A stretch of 8,799 nt of DNA from Silvimonas sp. JCM 19000 (GCA_001313065.1 BBFD01000174.1:1-8799); one strand, 5' to 3'. Counted from the stretch's first letter, positions 1-6,247 are shown. A program made the numbers and translations. The notes: a model not told the origin generated them from the sequence alone.

Positions 1-403
1 TGGTCAGCGGCCTGGCCGACGCCGCCTTGGCGCGGCCTTGCGCGCCATGCATCAACATCCGGCGCAAGCATGGACCGTGGCGCAACTGGCCAAAGTGGCC
101 GCGCTGTCGCGCTCCACCTTCTTTGAACGCTTTAGCCGCGCGGTCGGCGTTGCGCCGATGGAATATCTGCTGTCGTGGCGCATGGCGCTGGCCAAGGATT
201 TGCTGCGTAAACACACCCTGGCGATCGCGGAAGTGGCCGAACGAGTGGGTTACAGCTCGGCCAGCACGTTTAGCGTGGCGTTTGCGCGGCACGTGGGTTT
301 GCCGCCGATGCGGTTTGCGCGCGGGCAATTACAAGGTGCGGCGCCTGGCGCCCCTGCTGACGTTGGAGTATGGGATGCCACGCCGCCGCTAACTACGCAT
401 TAA
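1..403 (+). CDS. AraC-family transcriptional regulator, C-terminal part (5' end outside window, one frameshift)
   Basis: This is the DNA-binding half of an AraC/XylS-type regulator. Two helix-turn-helix units are visible: WTVAQLAKVAALSRSTFFERF, and IAEVAERVGYSSASTF followed by the family signature ending in FARHVGLPPMRF. The segment just before them (VSGLADAALAR, then ALRAMHQHPAQ) is typical of AraC proteins with an N-terminal cupin_6-type sensor domain, which would lie left of the window. The reading frame changes near 33-37: VSGLADAALAR reads in the frame starting at base 3 and ALRAMHQHP in the frame starting at base 2. One missing G (cggcc for cgggcc) restores a continuous protein. The stop TAA (401-403) overlaps the stop of the convergent esterase gene. 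The regulated genes cannot be told from the window. Family assignment is firm; effector unknown. Confidence 0.88.
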   Translation, partial: GQRPGRRRLGAALRAMHQHPAQAWTVAQLAKVAALSRSTFFERFSRAVGVAPMEYLLSWRMALAKDLLRKHTLAIAEVAERVGYSSASTFSVAFARHVGLPPMRFARGQLQGAAPGAPADVGVWDATPPLTTH

Positions 404-1007
404 CCAGCCAGGATTTCCAGCAAACGCTGCAACACGCGGCCATCAATGCCGTGGCCCAAACCGCCAAATACATCCAGCGTCGACACCGCGCCCAGCTTGC
501 GTAATTGCGCATCCGCATCGCGCGCAAACTGCGCCGGGATTACGGGATCGTCGTCGCCATGCAGAAAATGGATCGCGGTGTGTGCGGGCGCATGTTGCGG
601 CAATTGCGCAAACCGCCCCGCCATCGACACCACCCGCGCCGCCAACCCGTCGGCCACCTGCGTGGATTCCAACGCCATGATGGCGCCTTGCGAGAACCCC
701 AGCAGCGTGGTGTTAGCGGCCGAAACGCCAGTGTGCTGCTGCCAGTGCCGCACGACCTTCACAAAATCCGGCATCGCCGCAGCAATGCGCGCCGGCCGCG
801 AGGCTCATCCACGCCCTGCACCGAAAACCACTGCCAGCCCTGGCCGAAGTCGGATTTGTGCGGCGAACGGAGGCTGATCATCCATGCATCCCGATGGCTC
901 GGCGCCATGGCCTGGCCCAGCGGCACCAGATCTTCGGCGCTACTGCCGATGCCGTGGAACATTAACAAAAGCTCGGAGGCCGCGTTGCCAGCGGCGGGTT
1001 GGTGCAC
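400..1007 (-). CDS. ypfH: YpfH-like alpha/beta-hydrolase esterase (phospholipase/carboxylesterase family), frameshifted
   Basis: Serine esterase of the phospholipase/carboxylesterase family, closest in my recollection to E. coli YpfH, a cytoplasmic esterase active on short acyl esters. Visible in order: oxyanion strand LLLMFHGIGSSAEDL, WQWFSVQGVDEP, nucleophile motif GFSQGAIMALES (GxSxG), HGDDDPVIP with the catalytic Asp, and GLGHGID with the catalytic His. The protein lies in two frames joined near 801-806. Adding one C to the CC on the coding strand gives VDEPSRPARIAAAMPDF, which lines up with the YpfH segment without gaps. The start used is GTG at 1007, about 12 residues before the first strand. 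The frame is open to about 1041 and homology suggests a few more residues (RRLIV before HQP), so the true start may be ATG at 1024 if another base is missing. Length is about 202-208 aa, slightly shorter than E. coli YpfH. Confidence 0.85.
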
Positions 1008-1124
1008 GATCAGGCGTCTTGCATGCGGCGAGGTTCCAACGGGTTAGCGGCACATAAAGAAAGCAGCAGCGTGATGCCAGGCATGCGCACCGTTGGACGC
1101 ATGGCGCCCTGGCAGGGCATCGGC

Positions 1125-1549
1125 TTAAAGACCGCAATTGATGACCTTAAAATGTCCTGCAGCGCCGTAGTCCAACAATTTGAGATCCGCTGTCATCAAT
1201 GGGATTTCAAGCGCTCGTGCGGTCGCTACGATAATTCTATCCGCCGGATCACCGTGGAATTCCCAAGGCAAGCGTGTGCTGGCAATTGCAATTTTTTTTG
1301 GATCAAGTGCTGCCAGTCTTATTCCGGGCAGCGCCATCGCATCCGCAACCCAATCACCCACGTCTTTCGCCAGTTTTAAACGGGACTTGCTTACCAACAT
1401 TCCAATTTCCCACGGCGTAATCGCAGATACGAATAATGAATTTGCTGCTGCGGCATCCTCTAGCAAATCCACCGCGCGACTGCCGAGTTTTTTCATCACC
1501 GCTTAAAAAACCAGATCAGCACATGGGTATCTATCACCAATCCGCTCAT
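1125..1549 (-). CDS. vapC: PIN-domain toxin of a type II toxin-antitoxin pair (VapC-like), two compensating frameshifts
   Basis: PIN-domain ribonuclease of the kind that acts as toxin in VapBC modules, usually cutting tRNA or other RNA with Mg2+. The four acidic positions of the active site are visible: Asp in LVIDTHVLIWF, Glu in ITPWEIGML, Asp in HGDPADRIIVATA and Asp in PLMTADLKLLDY. The N-terminal 16 codons read in one frame from ATG 1549, the rest in another. Shortening the T6 run (coding strand, opposite 1505-1510) and the A6 run (opposite 1488-1493) by one base each restores WFLSGDEKLGSRAVDLLEDA, the expected sequence at this place in the family. Corrected length is about 140 aa. The ATG overlaps the antitoxin stop (ATGA), so translation is probably coupled. 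Family is clear; RNA target unknown. Confidence 0.88.
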
Positions 1550-1770
1550 TGGGCAGCTTCCCACTCGTCCTCAATAGGCGACACAAGGTCATCGGCCTTT
1601 ATGACACTATCGCGCAAGGCCCCAAACAATTTCTGCCGCCCGGGCATGGGTACCAGCTTGGCCAAAGGCTTGCCATGCTTGGTGATGATCACAACGTCGC
1701 CTTTGGCAACTGCATCAATTGTCTTCAGGCAGTGAGTCTTGAAAACGCCTGCAGCCATAACAGTTTCCAT
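1546..1770 (-). CDS. Phd/YefM-family antitoxin paired with the PIN toxin
   Basis: Small 74-aa antitoxin of the Phd/YefM type. The N-terminal part (MAAGVFKTHCLKTIDAVAKG) and the following DVVIITKHGKPLAKLVPMP are the standard DNA-binding fold of the family. The C-terminal tail (SVIKADDLVSPIEDEWEAAQ) is acidic, as expected for the segment that wraps the toxin. In such systems the protein binds and neutralises the toxin and represses its own promoter. The start ATG at 1770 has a clear ribosome site GGAGG (opposite 1780-1784) with 9 nt spacing; a second in-frame ATG lies four codons on. It is the first gene of the operon and overlaps the toxin start by 4 nt. Intact, unlike its partner. Alternative name VapB; the pairing of Phd-type antitoxins with PIN toxins is common. 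Confidence 0.9.
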   Translation of the reverse strand: METVMAAGVFKTHCLKTIDAVAKGDVVIITKHGKPLAKLVPMPGRQKLFGALRDSVIKADDLVSPIEDEWEAAQ

Positions 1771-1783
1771 TCCCGATTGCCTC

Positions 1784-1804
1784 CATGGTCACGAATCATG
1801 GTCA
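1784..1804. promoter_or_regulatory. Direct repeat CATGGTCA x2, candidate operator of the toxin-antitoxin operon
   Basis: The octamer CATGGTCA occurs at 1784-1791 and again at 1797-1804, a 13-bp period, immediately upstream of the antitoxin ribosome site. Phd/YefM antitoxins repress their own operon by binding short repeats in this position, so these are candidate operator half-sites. Just upstream on the minus strand is an AT-rich GATAAT (opposite about 1805-1810) that could be a -10 element, but no convincing -35 lies at the right distance. The repeat is seen directly; its role is inferred. Confidence 0.4.
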
Positions 1805-1883
1805 TATTATCACCTCGCTCTTACGCAAGCGACGCTGGAATGCGCTCGCACAAGATGACCGGCCACCTACCCGTGCGCGAGCA

Positions 1884-2288
1884 TTACAACGCCACGCCCA
1901 TCGCAAACACCGTCACCACGCGCTCGCCAGCAAACCAAAGCTGCACGCCGTCATCTTCATAGTCATAAACCTGTTGCGCCGGCTGGTCTTCATCCACCAC
2001 CACCTTGTACGGCGCGCCGTCGGCTTTGCCGAGTACTTTGGTAGCGGTGGCCAGATCCGCGCCGACCAGGTTGACGTCGCGATACCAGAATTCGGCGTCG
2101 GACGAGATGCTTTCCACGGCGTCATCGCGCAGATATACCGACAGTGAATCGCGTTCCAGCACCACCAGGCCCACTTCCGGTAGATAGCGTTCGGGGTTTT
2201 CGATAAAGCCTTTGGCTTTGAGGCTGGCGGCGTTTTCGCCAAATAAAACATCGGCGTAGCTAACGTCGGGGATGAACTGGGCGGTCAT
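1884..2288 (-). CDS. Conserved-looking small protein of unknown function (134 aa)
   Basis: Begins MTAQFIPDVSYADVLFGE. I chose ATG 2288 rather than the upstream ATG at 2333 because it has AGGA about 9 nt before it and because the upstream 15 residues (MMPLRLRAGTLRK...) look like leader sequence. It is acidic and soluble, with no signal peptide or membrane segment. The middle carries WYRDVNLVGADLATATKVLGKADG and the end carries YDYEDDGVQLWFAGERVVTVFAM. This LGKxD...LWF...RV pattern recurs in many small beta-rich proteins, including immunity-type proteins, but I cannot assign a family. It lies between the toxin-antitoxin operon and the AT-rich cassette. Codon use is GC-rich like the backbone genes, so it is probably resident rather than recently acquired. 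Confidence 0.7.
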   Translation of the reverse strand: MTAQFIPDVSYADVLFGENAASLKAKGFIENPERYLPEVGLVVLERDSLSVYLRDDAVESISSDAEFWYRDVNLVGADLATATKVLGKADGAPYKVVVDEDQPAQQVYDYEDDGVQLWFAGERVVTVFAMGVAL

Positions 2289-2359
2289 TGCGGTTTTCCT
2301 GAGGGTGCCTGCGCGCAGGCGCAAAGGCATCATGATACCGCCAACGACGTGAGGTGGAA

Positions 2360-2420
2360 GCGCTGTTTAAAGCGCAATCATAAATATAAAAAAAGGGATT
2401 TCATACAATGAAATCCCTTT
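2360..2420. repeat. Two-hairpin intergenic repeat, copy A (left border of AT-rich cassette)
   Basis: First hairpin: GCGCT (2360-2364), loop GTTTAA, AGCGC (2371-2375). After an AT-rich linker containing ATAAATA comes a second, perfect 13-bp stem: AAAGGGATTTCAT (2392-2404), loop ACA, ATGAAATCCCTTT (2408-2420). On the minus strand the second stem is followed by seven Ts, so it could terminate leftward transcripts; on the plus strand only GTGCTTTT follows. Copy B at 4885-4947 has the same order of blocks (TTTAAAGC, AT, ATAAATA, AA, AAGGG, ATCCC, GCTTT), so this is a repeat family and not a lone terminator. Confidence 0.7.
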
Positions 2421-2683
2421 GTGCTTTTGTCATTTAGAAACAAAAAAACGCTATCGAATTAAATAGATGTGAGATTGAATGTTTACCCAATTCATCTATT
2501 TAAATTGAACGTTCGTTCTGTTAGAGTGGTTTATCAATTCCGCTCCAAGACAAATCCGGATTGATATTTTTTGTGCGCCCAACCGTATTGCCTAACGCAA
2601 TACCGCATGAAGAGTAGCGCGAGCCAAACGTGTTCCTAGCACTTTTGACCCGCTAACCACAATCACTTAAGGAGCAAGTAACT
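2421..2683. other. AT-rich non-coding leader of the SymE-like gene
   Basis: No protein-coding frame is supported here. Structure seen: an imperfect inverted repeat AATTAAATAGATG (2457-2469) / CATCTATTTAAATT (2493-2506); GAACGTTCGTTC at 2507-2518; the palindrome AATCCGGATT (2553-2562); and a 7-bp hairpin GTATTGC-CTAAC-GCAATAC (2585-2603). A possible -35 TTGATA sits at 2561-2566, but the matching -10 (TATTGC at 2587) is weak and 20 bp away, so I do not call a sense promoter. The long structured leader fits a toxin controlled at the RNA level. Confidence 0.45.
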
Positions 2684-2917
2684 ATGGCTAAGGACGAGTA
2701 TAAGTCACCCACCCGCTCGACTCAAAATATGATTCTGGTCACCGTCGAGGCAGAACACCCTGCAACGCTTTATCCCAAACTCGAAATTAAAGGCGGTCCA
2801 TTACTGCGCGCTGGATTTGCGGTGGGAGATTTAATTCAGGTTTGCGTGCTGAATGGGTCGATTGTTTTGATGCCGCGCAAGGGGCACGCGGCCAATATTA
2901 CAATTCAACCCGGTTAA
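2684..2917 (+). CDS. symE: SymE-like toxin (type I toxin-antitoxin family)
   Basis: Intact 77-aa protein. The core YPKLEIKGGPLLRAGF, AVGDLIQVCVLNGSIVLMP matches the SymE toxin domain (PF08845): a strand ending in a Pxxxl-KG motif, the AGF turn, VGDxIxV, and a final GxIVLxP strand of the AbrB/MazE-like swapped-hairpin fold. E. coli SymE is induced in the SOS response, acts on nucleic acid and is held down by the cis-antisense RNA SymR. The start ATG 2684 has AAGGAG at 2670-2675 with good spacing. It lacks the long C-terminal tail of E. coli SymE, as do many short homologues. It is convergent with the DUF6119 gene. Cellular effect here is inferred from family only. Confidence 0.85.
   Translation: MAKDEYKSPTRSTQNMILVTVEAEHPATLYPKLEIKGGPLLRAGFAVGDLIQVCVLNGSIVLMPRKGHAANITIQPG
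2697..2725 (-). promoter_or_regulatory. Candidate promoter for a SymR-like antisense RNA inside symE
   Basis: On the minus strand TTGAGT (opposite 2720-2725) and TATACT (opposite 2697-2702) are separated by exactly 17 nt, matching the sigma-70 consensus at 4 of 6 and 5 of 6 positions. Transcription would begin close to the symE start codon and run left across its ribosome site and leader. This is the geometry of SymR over symE in E. coli. A 7-bp hairpin at 2585-2603 is a possible 3' end, about 100 nt from the start, though it has no T tract. Confidence 0.45.
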
Positions 2918-2949
2918 AACTTAAAACTCCGCTCAGATCAACCGAGACC

Positions 2950-2977
2950 ACACGGCCACATTAAGTAGCCGTGTTTT
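2950..2977 (+). terminator. Probable Rho-independent terminator after symE
   Basis: ACACGGC (2950-2956) pairs with GCCGTGT (2968-2974) over an 11-nt loop that can add two further pairs. TTT follows, giving a run of four Ts with the last stem base. It begins 32 nt after the symE stop, before the convergent DUF6119 gene. The T tract is short, so strength is uncertain. Confidence 0.5.
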
Positions 2978-2988
2978 CGCTCTGAAAA

Positions 2989-4651
2989 TCAGCTTAGGTT
3001 ATGGGGGTTGCCATTTTTTCTCTTAACCTTCGCCTTTGTCGCGGCGGGCTTAAACACCCAGGAAAATTCATACCGATATCCCAGCGCTTTTAATTCCATT
3101 GCAGCTTGACGAAAAGTGACCAAGCTAAAGAATGGCAGCCGCCTGCTTGCACCCGTCTTTCCACTGAGAACCGCCAGTACTATGAGATGCTTTTTTTTCA
3201 TCATAAGGCGTATTTGCATCAACGACTAAATCACGAAATCCGGTCAACGAGAACTCGGCCTCTCGGATTACAATCTTATCTCGCACTCGATCGCGAAAGG
3301 CAGCGTCCATTTTCATGACTCGCGCGGATACTGCTGCCTGATTGAAAAGGTGGCTCAGCCGGGATGATGATGTCTGATCTTTAATATGTATAAGAGCACC
3401 ATCATCAGCAAGAAAATCGCACACTTCAATCGCGTGCGAAGCCCCTGTCGGAAACACAAGCTGCCGATCAAGGCAGAGCATCCCCGAGCCTGCACTGGCG
3501 ATCCGGCTATTGTATTGCTCTTCGTTTTCATTTAGTAAAGCATCAGGCAAAGCACGCTCATCAACGCTGGCAAAAAAAATCGCATACTGCCTCTGCCAAG
3601 TTTCGGTCTATTAAGTACCAGCGCCCGGCAGATAATACATATTTCTGTCCATTCAAATCAGTTTCGAATATTAAACATGCCTTTAAGCGCCACCCCAATC
3701 CACACTTTTGCCCATCACCATTACATTCGTATACGTAATGGCCATCTAAAAAAAATCGCTTTCATAGTCAAATACTTCTTTGAACCTTAAGTCTTCAATA
3801 TAATTAGCGATTTCCATATCTGGATACACATGACTGCTTCGGTAGCCGCCAAATTTAATATACCTAACTTTTTTTTCAGGTTCATAAATAACAGGATATG
3901 CGAGATTCATTAATTCTGAAGCCCCTCCTTTCAGATACCCGTCTAGAGCATCGACTATTTTCTCATCAAGCTCAGAAATCAAATTTTTTTATCTCTTACA
4001 TGCTTTATTTGATCGATCCATTCAAAACTCGCCTTATAATCTTCCTTCTGGGATTCGGCCAATGCTTCGGCACATACACTAGGCAAATCCTCTACTCGCA
4101 TTTTCCGAGTAATCGTAAGTCCGTCACTACCAGCAACTTTTGAAGCGAAATTGCTATCTTTAGGCTCCCCCGCAAGACCGCGAACAATATCTCGCTCCAC
4201 ATCAATACTGAAAGCAGTTTGATCCGACCGGCGCGCGTCTGAGTTCGTCTGGAAGTTGTATTGTCATCTGGCGTTCGGATATCGGCGCTTCGCAATTTAT
4301 CCGGGTGCACCGCATTCAGGACGATCCTTAGTCCGAAATCATGCTCAAAGGCATCGGGATCGAGCTTGGTATGGCCACAACCAAATGAAATTGCGAACCA
4401 TCTTTGCGCAGCCGGAACAAAAAAAGCAACCCAAACGCCATCATGTTCTTCAAACGTGTCAGGTCCTCATCGGCCAACTCAAGAAACGGAGCCCATTTCG
4501 GTATCTGTGCCTTACTCGTACCCAAGGAAATTAATGAGTTCTCCAGCTTCGGCCAAGCCGAAAGCGTCAATCCGGAACGAAGGCTATCGGCAGGAGGAAC
4601 GCCGTCGCGCAGCAGGCGAATGGAAATAGATTGGAAGGTTTTCTTTGCCAT
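2989..4651 (-). CDS. TIGR04141/DUF6119-family protein, broken by about six frameshifts
   Basis: Joined across frames this encodes about 551-554 aa with the full layout of the sporadically distributed TIGR04141 (DUF6119) family. N-terminus: MAKKTFQSISIRLLRDGVPP. Next come RWFAISFGCG and DPDAFEHDFGLRIVLNAV; then TAFSIDVERDIVRGLAGEPK; then YKASFEWIDQIKHVRDK; then QKYVLSAGRWYLIDRNLAE (3551-3745, in a frame of only 64 codons). The C-terminal half has HAIEVCDFLADDGALIHIKD, SSSRLSHLFNQAAVSARV, IVLAVLSGKTG and LPFFSLVTFRQAAMELKALG. Frame breaks lie at the A7 run 4419-4425, near 4227-4232 (one G missing), at T7 3984-3990, A8 3748-3755, A8 3572-3579 and T8 3191-3198. Each is cured by a one-base change (or minus two). 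ATG 4651 has AAGG a few bases upstream. Function is not established to my knowledge; patchy distribution and AT-rich composition point to an accessory or defence role. Family call is strong; whether the gene is broken in the cell is open. Confidence 0.85.
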
Positions 4652-4903
4652 TTGGAACCTTAAACCATAGGTTAATTAGCGGAATCCAGTGGAAGGCGAA
4701 AACTAAGTGTGGTTTTACGATTATCGTAGGTCGTGTCCTACATTTCTGCAAGCAAGACTCCGCCTCGGATACGAAAAGTCCGAAAGGAGAAACGTTACGC
4801 TGCTATCAGACAATCAAGTGGCGCGCTTGGGGAGTGCGACATGGGCACCGATAGACAATCTATTTTATGAACCGCAGCGAAAAGGGCTTATTTAAAGCCT
4901 GAT
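4652..4903. other. AT-rich non-coding upstream region of the DUF6119 gene
   Basis: I see no supported gene. It should carry the minus-strand promoter of the DUF6119 gene, but I find no confident -35/-10 pair. Symmetric sequences that could be operators: TTAAACC-ATA-GGTTAA next to the start codon (about 4660-4675), the 11-bp palindrome ACGATTATCGT (4717-4727) and the hairpin GTAGG-TCGTGT-CCTAC (4726-4741). Short plus-strand open frames here have no recognisable product. Confidence 0.35.
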
Positions 4904-4947
4904 TTATAAATACAACAAAGGGGATTCGAAAATACCGAAATCCCCTT
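4885..4947. repeat. Two-hairpin intergenic repeat, copy B (right border of AT-rich cassette)
   Basis: First hairpin: GGCTT (4885-4889), loop ATTTA, AAGCC (4895-4899). After a linker with ATAAATA comes the second stem AAGGGGATT (4918-4926) pairing with AATCCCCTT (4939-4947); the stem extends to ATTCG/CGAAAT with a one-base bulge. Same orientation and block order as copy A at 2360-2420. Stem bases differ in matched pairs between the copies: the third pair of the long stem is A-T in A and G-C in B, and the short stem is GCGCT/AGCGC versus GGCTT/AAGCC. Matched changes argue that the structure is maintained. It may serve as terminator of the minus-strand gene at 4904-5293, whose last codons it overlaps. 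Confidence 0.65.
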
Positions 4948-5293
4948 CTCGCTTTACCGATGCCCGCCTCAACCCCAACCCCTCACCCCGCAGGCGCACA
5001 TAATCCCGGCCATAAATAAACGGCACAAACGCCCGCCCCTGCCCGCGCACAATTGGTTCCATCTTGCGATATCGCGTCACGATTTCATCCAGCGCCGGTG
5101 CGTCGACTGAATCCACGCAAAGCAGCACAAATTCTTTGCCCGCGATCCCGCCCAAGGCCGTTAACAACGCGGCACATTCATGCAATTCCGCGCGCTGGTC
5201 TGATTGGTCCGGCGAAATGGTCGCTTGGCGCTGGCGTACTGATTGCAATATGTATTCCAGTTGCGGACGGCCAAGATTAATCATTTCCAGCAT
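4904..5293 (-). CDS. Small protein of unknown function (about 129 aa)
   Basis: Starts MLEMINLGRPQLEYILQSV. ATG 5293 was chosen because AGGAG lies 7 nt upstream; the 40 residues that could extend it are Pro/Leu-rich and look non-coding. Soluble, with a central strand-like segment KEFVLLCVDSVDAPALDEIV and the stretch RAFVPFIYGRDYVRLRGEG. No signal peptide, membrane segment or motif I can assign to a family. Oddity: the last 15 or so codons run through repeat copy B, so EGDFGIFESPLLYL may be spurious. A base slip in the G-rich stretch near 4970-4985 would end the protein at about the hairpin. Lies just downstream of the ArsR-type gene on the same strand with a gap of about 100 bp. Confidence 0.6.
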   Translation of the reverse strand: MLEMINLGRPQLEYILQSVRQRQATISPDQSDQRAELHECAALLTALGGIAGKEFVLLCVDSVDAPALDEIVTRYRKMEPIVRGQGRAFVPFIYGRDYVRLRGEGLGLRRASVKREGDFGIFESPLLYL

Positions 5294-5394
5294 GGGCTTG
5301 CTCCTGCACAGCAATCGTGGCGACCAGTTTGAAGTTGTCGGGTAAGGGTGCGGCTGGGGTAGCGGCAAATGCGTGGGGCGTAGCCCCGTGCAGC

Positions 5395-5720
5395 CTAATC
5401 CGCAAAGCCGCAAAACACATCCCGAAACATGGCAATCAGATCCACCGTTCTCGGATCACTGATCCGGTAATAGATATGGTTGCTTCACGCCGGGAAATCA
5501 AAACGCCCTTCTCCCGCATGCTGGAAAGATGTTGCGATATATTGGATTGAGTAGAGCCAACCAGATTAACAATGCCCTGCACGTGGATCTCTTCGGTCTC
5601 ACCCAACATGCACAAGATCTTCAGGCGCAATGGATGTGACATGGCCTGTAGCGCCCGGCTGACCCGATCCAGGTCTATGGGCTCGGCAATTAACTGTTCG
5701 GCCTGCGGCATTGGGGGCAT
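5395..5720 (-). CDS. ArsR/SmtB-family winged-helix regulator, frameshifted
   Basis: Winged-helix repressor of about 108 aa. Visible: ALQAMSHPLRLKILCML (helices 1-2), IHVQGIVNLVGSTQSNISQH (helix-turn-helix, with the SQSxxSQHL-like recognition helix) and REKGVLISRREA (start of the wing). The frame breaks near 5478-5483. With one extra A in the coding-strand CAACC the protein continues NHIYYRISDPRTVDLIAMF and ends RDVFCGFAD at 5395, a typical family C-terminus. Without it the protein would end in unrelated ITGSVIRERWI. The ELCVC metal motif of classical arsenic/cadmium sensors is absent, so the signal may be something other than a soft metal. ATG 5720 has GGAG about 6 nt upstream; an alternative ATG lies three codons on. 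CTAATT-gacgcg-AATTCTAAT symmetry about 40-60 bp upstream (5760-5780) may be its operator. Confidence 0.83.
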
Positions 5721-6174
5721 GGCGACTCCATAGGCATTGGGCAGCAGCCTGGTGACCCATTAGAATTCGCGTCAATTAGCTCAGTCTGTGCGCTACCGAA
5801 CATAGCATGTATTTCTTTGCAACTGCCGCACCCAACAATGCGTGGGGCGAATTCCTGCCAGCCCGGACTCGCTGGCGTGATCACGGCGCGGCAAAACGGC
5901 CCGTGCAGGTCTCTGTCGCAAGTTACCCAGGTGAATCGAAGATGGGCACTGGTGGCAAGGACGCGCGCAGGCAAGGCCAAAGACACGAGGCAGAGGCAAT
6001 GGCAGCTAGCCTCTCTCCCACTCTCGATGTCGATCAGCCCAGCGCGGTGCTGGCGCAATGCCTTACCGCACACTAGAGAACCTGATTGATGCGTGGTGAT
6101 TACGTTTATGAATATGACTGAGCTGCACCAACTCAAAGCCAAGCTGAGCAGCGAATAAGGCCAGGTTCAGGCGC
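5721..6174. other. About 450 bp without a recognisable gene
   Basis: Open frames exist on both strands (for example about 150 codons on the minus strand from 6142, about 90 on the plus strand from 5807), but none has a plausible ribosome site, familiar domain or protein-like composition. Near the right end a plus-strand mini-frame at 6108-6158 encodes MNMTELHQLKAKLSSE, which resembles the first helix of an H-NS-like protein and then stops just before the terminator; it may be a relic. The minus-strand promoter of the arsR-type gene should lie in 5725-5800. Confidence 0.4.
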
Positions 6175-6207
6175 AAAAAAAACCTCGCATTGCTGCGAGG
6201 TTTTTTT
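6175..6207. terminator. Strong bidirectional Rho-independent terminator, 3' of nrdB
   Basis: Eight As (6175-6182), CCTCGCA (6183-6189), loop TTGC, TGCGAGG (6194-6200), seven Ts (6201-6207). The GC stem flanked by A and T tracts works in either direction. It lies 40 nt past the nrdB stop and is the obvious end of that transcript. Confidence 0.88.
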
Positions 6208-6247
6208 CTTGGCCAGAGCGACATTTCTGCCGCTCAAATTCGACCCC

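Noticed and set aside
2561..2591. TTGATA ... TATTGC as symE promoter
   Set aside because: Spacing of 20 and a poor -10; not better than chance in AT-rich DNA.
4256..4670. Plus-strand open frames of about 90-120 codons opposite the DUF6119 N-terminal region
   Set aside because: They are the complement of clear family sequence on the minus strand and lack ribosome sites.
5690..6142. 150-codon minus-strand open frame overlapping the start of arsR
   Set aside because: Overlaps a recognised gene in another frame, has no ribosome site, and shows no domain; composition looks like a GC-rich random frame.
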